A stretch of 64,000 nt of DNA from Alistipes sp. (GTDB taxonomy: Bacteria > Bacteroidota > Bacteroidia > Bacteroidales > Rikenellaceae), in the NCBI GenBank assembly GCA_017937125.1, contig JAGBEH010000010.1:39941-103940 (forward strand). The letters are read 5' to 3'. The notes below the pieces were generated by a model, which searched no databases, was not told the DNA's origin, and was given only the letters and a program-made list of their open reading frames with translations. The position numbers were made by a program, and so were the translations under genes. Positions 62,282 through 64,000 of this stretch are shown here, piece by piece (the stretch's first letter is position 1; each line of letters starts with the position of its first letter).

Positions 62282-62387
62282 AATCGTATGTGTGTACCCC
62301 GAGCCGTCGTTTGCGCACGGCACGCGGATATTCGACGCGCAAATATATGGATAAAAACCGAAAGAGACAAAGATTGCCGGACGCTTC

Positions 62388-62775
62388 CGCTCCTTTTCGG
62401 CGCTCACACTCCTTTTCGGCGCTCCCGCCCGTTCCAGCTCCTTTTCGCCGTTCCAGCTCCTTTTCGCCGCTCCTGCTCCTTTTCGGCACCGTCGGCCGTT
62501 CCCGTCGTTGCGCGGCCGAATATCTTGCAGCGGCGTGTTGCGCGGCGGCCTGCCACGTTTCTTGTCCCATTCCCCGCTACGTTTCCAGCCCCGAGCTCCG
62601 CCTTGTCTTGGCTTTTGTCCCGTTTTCAGCCACGTTCCTTGTTTCGTCCCCAGCCCCGAATTCTGTCTTGGCTCTTGCCTCGTTTCCTCGCTACGTTTCC
62701 TGTCCCGTTCCCCGCTTCGGGAGCGGATAGTTTTTACCGTTGCGCGGCCGAATGTTGCGCGGCGCGGTCGTCTTT
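62388..62775. repeat. Low-complexity intergenic repeats
   Basis: Five CTCCTTTTCGGCG-like units lie in tandem (about 62388-62485). A GTTGCGCGGCCGAAT motif occurs twice (about 62502 and 62739), and CGTTTCC/CCCC-rich pyrimidine runs lie between them. No gene seen; similar tracts occur at 16740 and 60281. Confidence 0.6.
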
Positions 62776-62798
62776 TGTCTTTCTCGGACGTTTGCTGG

Positions 62799-63347
62799 CT
62801 ATTCCCGCCGTTTTGCGGCTATATATTCCCCGACGATACGCGCGGCATCGGCGACATACTCCTCGCACGGACGCTTGCGGTAGTATTCGGCCGTACGCTC
62901 CGACGGCGCGGGCGATTCGATGCCGACGGCGGCCTGCCGAGACCCGCTGCCGTCAGCCGCGGGCTGCGGATTCTTGGGAACGAGCCCGAGCAGCTCGCGG
63001 CAGACTATACTGCCGTTCATCTCGCGGAATTTGCCCGCGAAATTCTGTATCAGGGCGTAATTGTCTTTGCGTGCGGCCATATTTTTCGGATCGGTCGCGG
63101 GTGAGATCATCCCTGCAAGAAAGGCCATACCGCTGACCGTGCCGCAGACCTCGCGCATACGCCCCATTCCTCCGCCGAATGCCGACATCGATGCGGCTGC
63201 GGTTTCACGGTCGAGCGCCCACAAATCGTGATAAGCCAAGACTACCGACTGTGCGCAATTATATCCGTTCCGAAAATTCTCGCGGGCCAGTCGTACTCTT
63301 CGTTCGATGTCGAGCTGCCCGTTCTCGGTATTCTGTTCGAGTTCCAT
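62799..63347 (-). CDS. C_GCAxxG_C_C family protein (probable redox protein)
   Basis: The 182-residue protein has FRNGYNCAQSVVLAYHD, then FGGGMGRMREVCGTVSGMAFLAGM (the GCAxxG-type segment) and a C-terminal PCEEYVADAARIVGEYI. Spaced cysteines suggest metal or disulfide chemistry; function unproved. The ATG at 63347 is preferred to the upstream AT-rich frame, and TATTTTTG (minus, 63373-63380) is a -7 candidate. Confidence 0.85.
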   Translation of the reverse strand: MELEQNTENGQLDIERRVRLARENFRNGYNCAQSVVLAYHDLWALDRETAAASMSAFGGGMGRMREVCGTVSGMAFLAGMISPATDPKNMAARKDNYALIQNFAGKFREMNGSIVCRELLGLVPKNPQPAADGSGSRQAAVGIESPAPSERTAEYYRKRPCEEYVADAARIVGEYIAAKRRE

Positions 63348-63556
63348 ATATCGTAAATGGTTTTGTCGATGCAAAAATATGCAATTATATCCGATTTGAA
63401 GTATGCGCCCTTTGATTTTGTATATGCGAGGCTTTCGCAAGTGTGAAAATTTTGGCCGCGGCCCGCGAAAAAACGTCTGTGATTGCTATATAAAAATAGG
63501 TATATGGGGCGTTTTTGAAAAATATTGAAGAAATGACAAAAAAAGATTGCGAAATA

Positions 63557-63587
63557 TTTGCAGATTAAAAAATAGTCGCTACCTTTG
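63557..63587 (+). promoter_or_regulatory. rRNA promoter P1
   Basis: TTTG (63557-63560), 19-nt spacer, TACCTTTG (63580-63587). Confidence 0.8.
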
Positions 63588-63681
63588 CATCCGCATTTGA
63601 GAAATAAACGCCGCCCGAGCGATGACGCAAGGGGTTGAAAAGGCAAAAATCAGACCGAATGCAAAAGTTCTTGAAAAAATA

Positions 63682-63713
63682 TTTGCAGGATTCGAAAAGA
63701 TGACTTATCTTTG
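63682..63713 (+). promoter_or_regulatory. rRNA promoter P2
   Basis: TTTG (63682-63685), 20-nt spacer, TATCTTTG (63706-63713), about 150 nt before the mature 16S end. Between P2 and 16S there is only AT-rich leader. Confidence 0.85.
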
Positions 63714-63864
63714 CAGTCCTTTCGCATCGCAAAATGGAGATGCGGTTTTTTCAAACGGTTCTTTGAATTACTGGTTAAAATTGAGAGAAAGTGTAGTATT
63801 TATCTGTCAATTTCCTTTATTTGGAATTGAGTAGTCAGGCTCTGACAAAACATTATATTTTTAT

Positions 63865-64000
<136 letters not shown>

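Noticed and set aside
61874-63136. 420-codon frame on the plus strand
   Set aside because: It is antisense to lspA and crosses repeat tracts; Arg/Pro/Phe-rich artefact.
63622-63834. 70-codon frame before 16S
   Set aside because: It overlaps rRNA promoter P2 and the rRNA leader.

Overview
The window comes from a Bacteroidota chromosome, most likely Alistipes (Rikenellaceae). Four things point there. A 16S rRNA gene begins at about 63865 and its first 136 bases look like Alistipes. Promoters follow the Bacteroidetes pattern TTTG-N19/20-TAnnTTTG. Shine-Dalgarno sequences are almost absent. The gene content is typical of the phylum: DUF177-rpmF-plsX, a Bacteroidetes-type alpha-oxoamine synthase, a glycogen synthase/phosphorylase fusion, recF-DciA, DUF3575 and DUF4834 proteins. 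Coding DNA is GC-rich, except for an AT-rich island at about 34.1-36.6 kb and an AT-rich gene at 18.7-19.3 kb.

Layout. 1-7 kb: lipid-A/glycan genes (LABN domain, GT39 transferase, UDP-galactopyranose mutase, two surface-glycan transferases), an FAD oxidoreductase and tRNA-Glu and tRNA-Leu. 7-11 kb: a secreted caspase/WG-repeat protein paired with an outer-membrane barrel. 11-20 kb: DUF177-rpmF-plsX, a structured RNA, gapA, the mla ABC transporter, purB, a structured inverted-repeat region with an AT-rich secreted protein, and a secreted nuclease/phosphatase-fold protein. 20-29 kb: clpB, two glycan-type genes with interlocked divergent promoters, a LuxE-like ligase, a radical SAM protein, an SPT-like enzyme and a lipocalin. 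29-34 kb: dxs, then pyrH-TlpA-frr-DUF3575. 34-36.5 kb: a horizontally acquired EcoRV-type restriction-modification system. 36.5-45.7 kb: a glycogen cluster on the minus strand (GH57, GT4, debranching enzyme, synthase/phosphorylase fusion). 45.7-53 kb: HemW, tRNA-Thr, AraC regulator with a DUF4405 membrane protein, threonine dehydrogenase with a nearby gene fragment, a degenerate RibH homolog, a TPR protein, recF and DciA. 53-60 kb: an LTA-synthase-like sulfatase whose start region contains a G9 tract, prfC, nadB and pckA. 60-64 kb: low-complexity intergenic DNA, a hypothetical gene, a second structured RNA, lspA, a C_GCAxxG_C_C protein, and tandem rRNA promoters leading into the 16S gene.

The strongest candidates for undescribed biology are non-coding. 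Two RNAs (12942-13171 plus; 61390-61585 minus) share a 5' domain that is conserved by base pairing but carry different 3' rods. A dispersed hairpin element (26.3-26.5 and 58.2-58.3 kb) has a variable, compensating stem between constant arms that form a good promoter. A 190-bp nested inverted repeat lies at 18.5-18.7 kb. In coding DNA, the G9 tract at the start of the sulfatase suggests phase variation, the RibH homolog has lost its catalytic residues, and the EcoRV-like nuclease is paired with a methylase carrying DTPY in place of DPPY.
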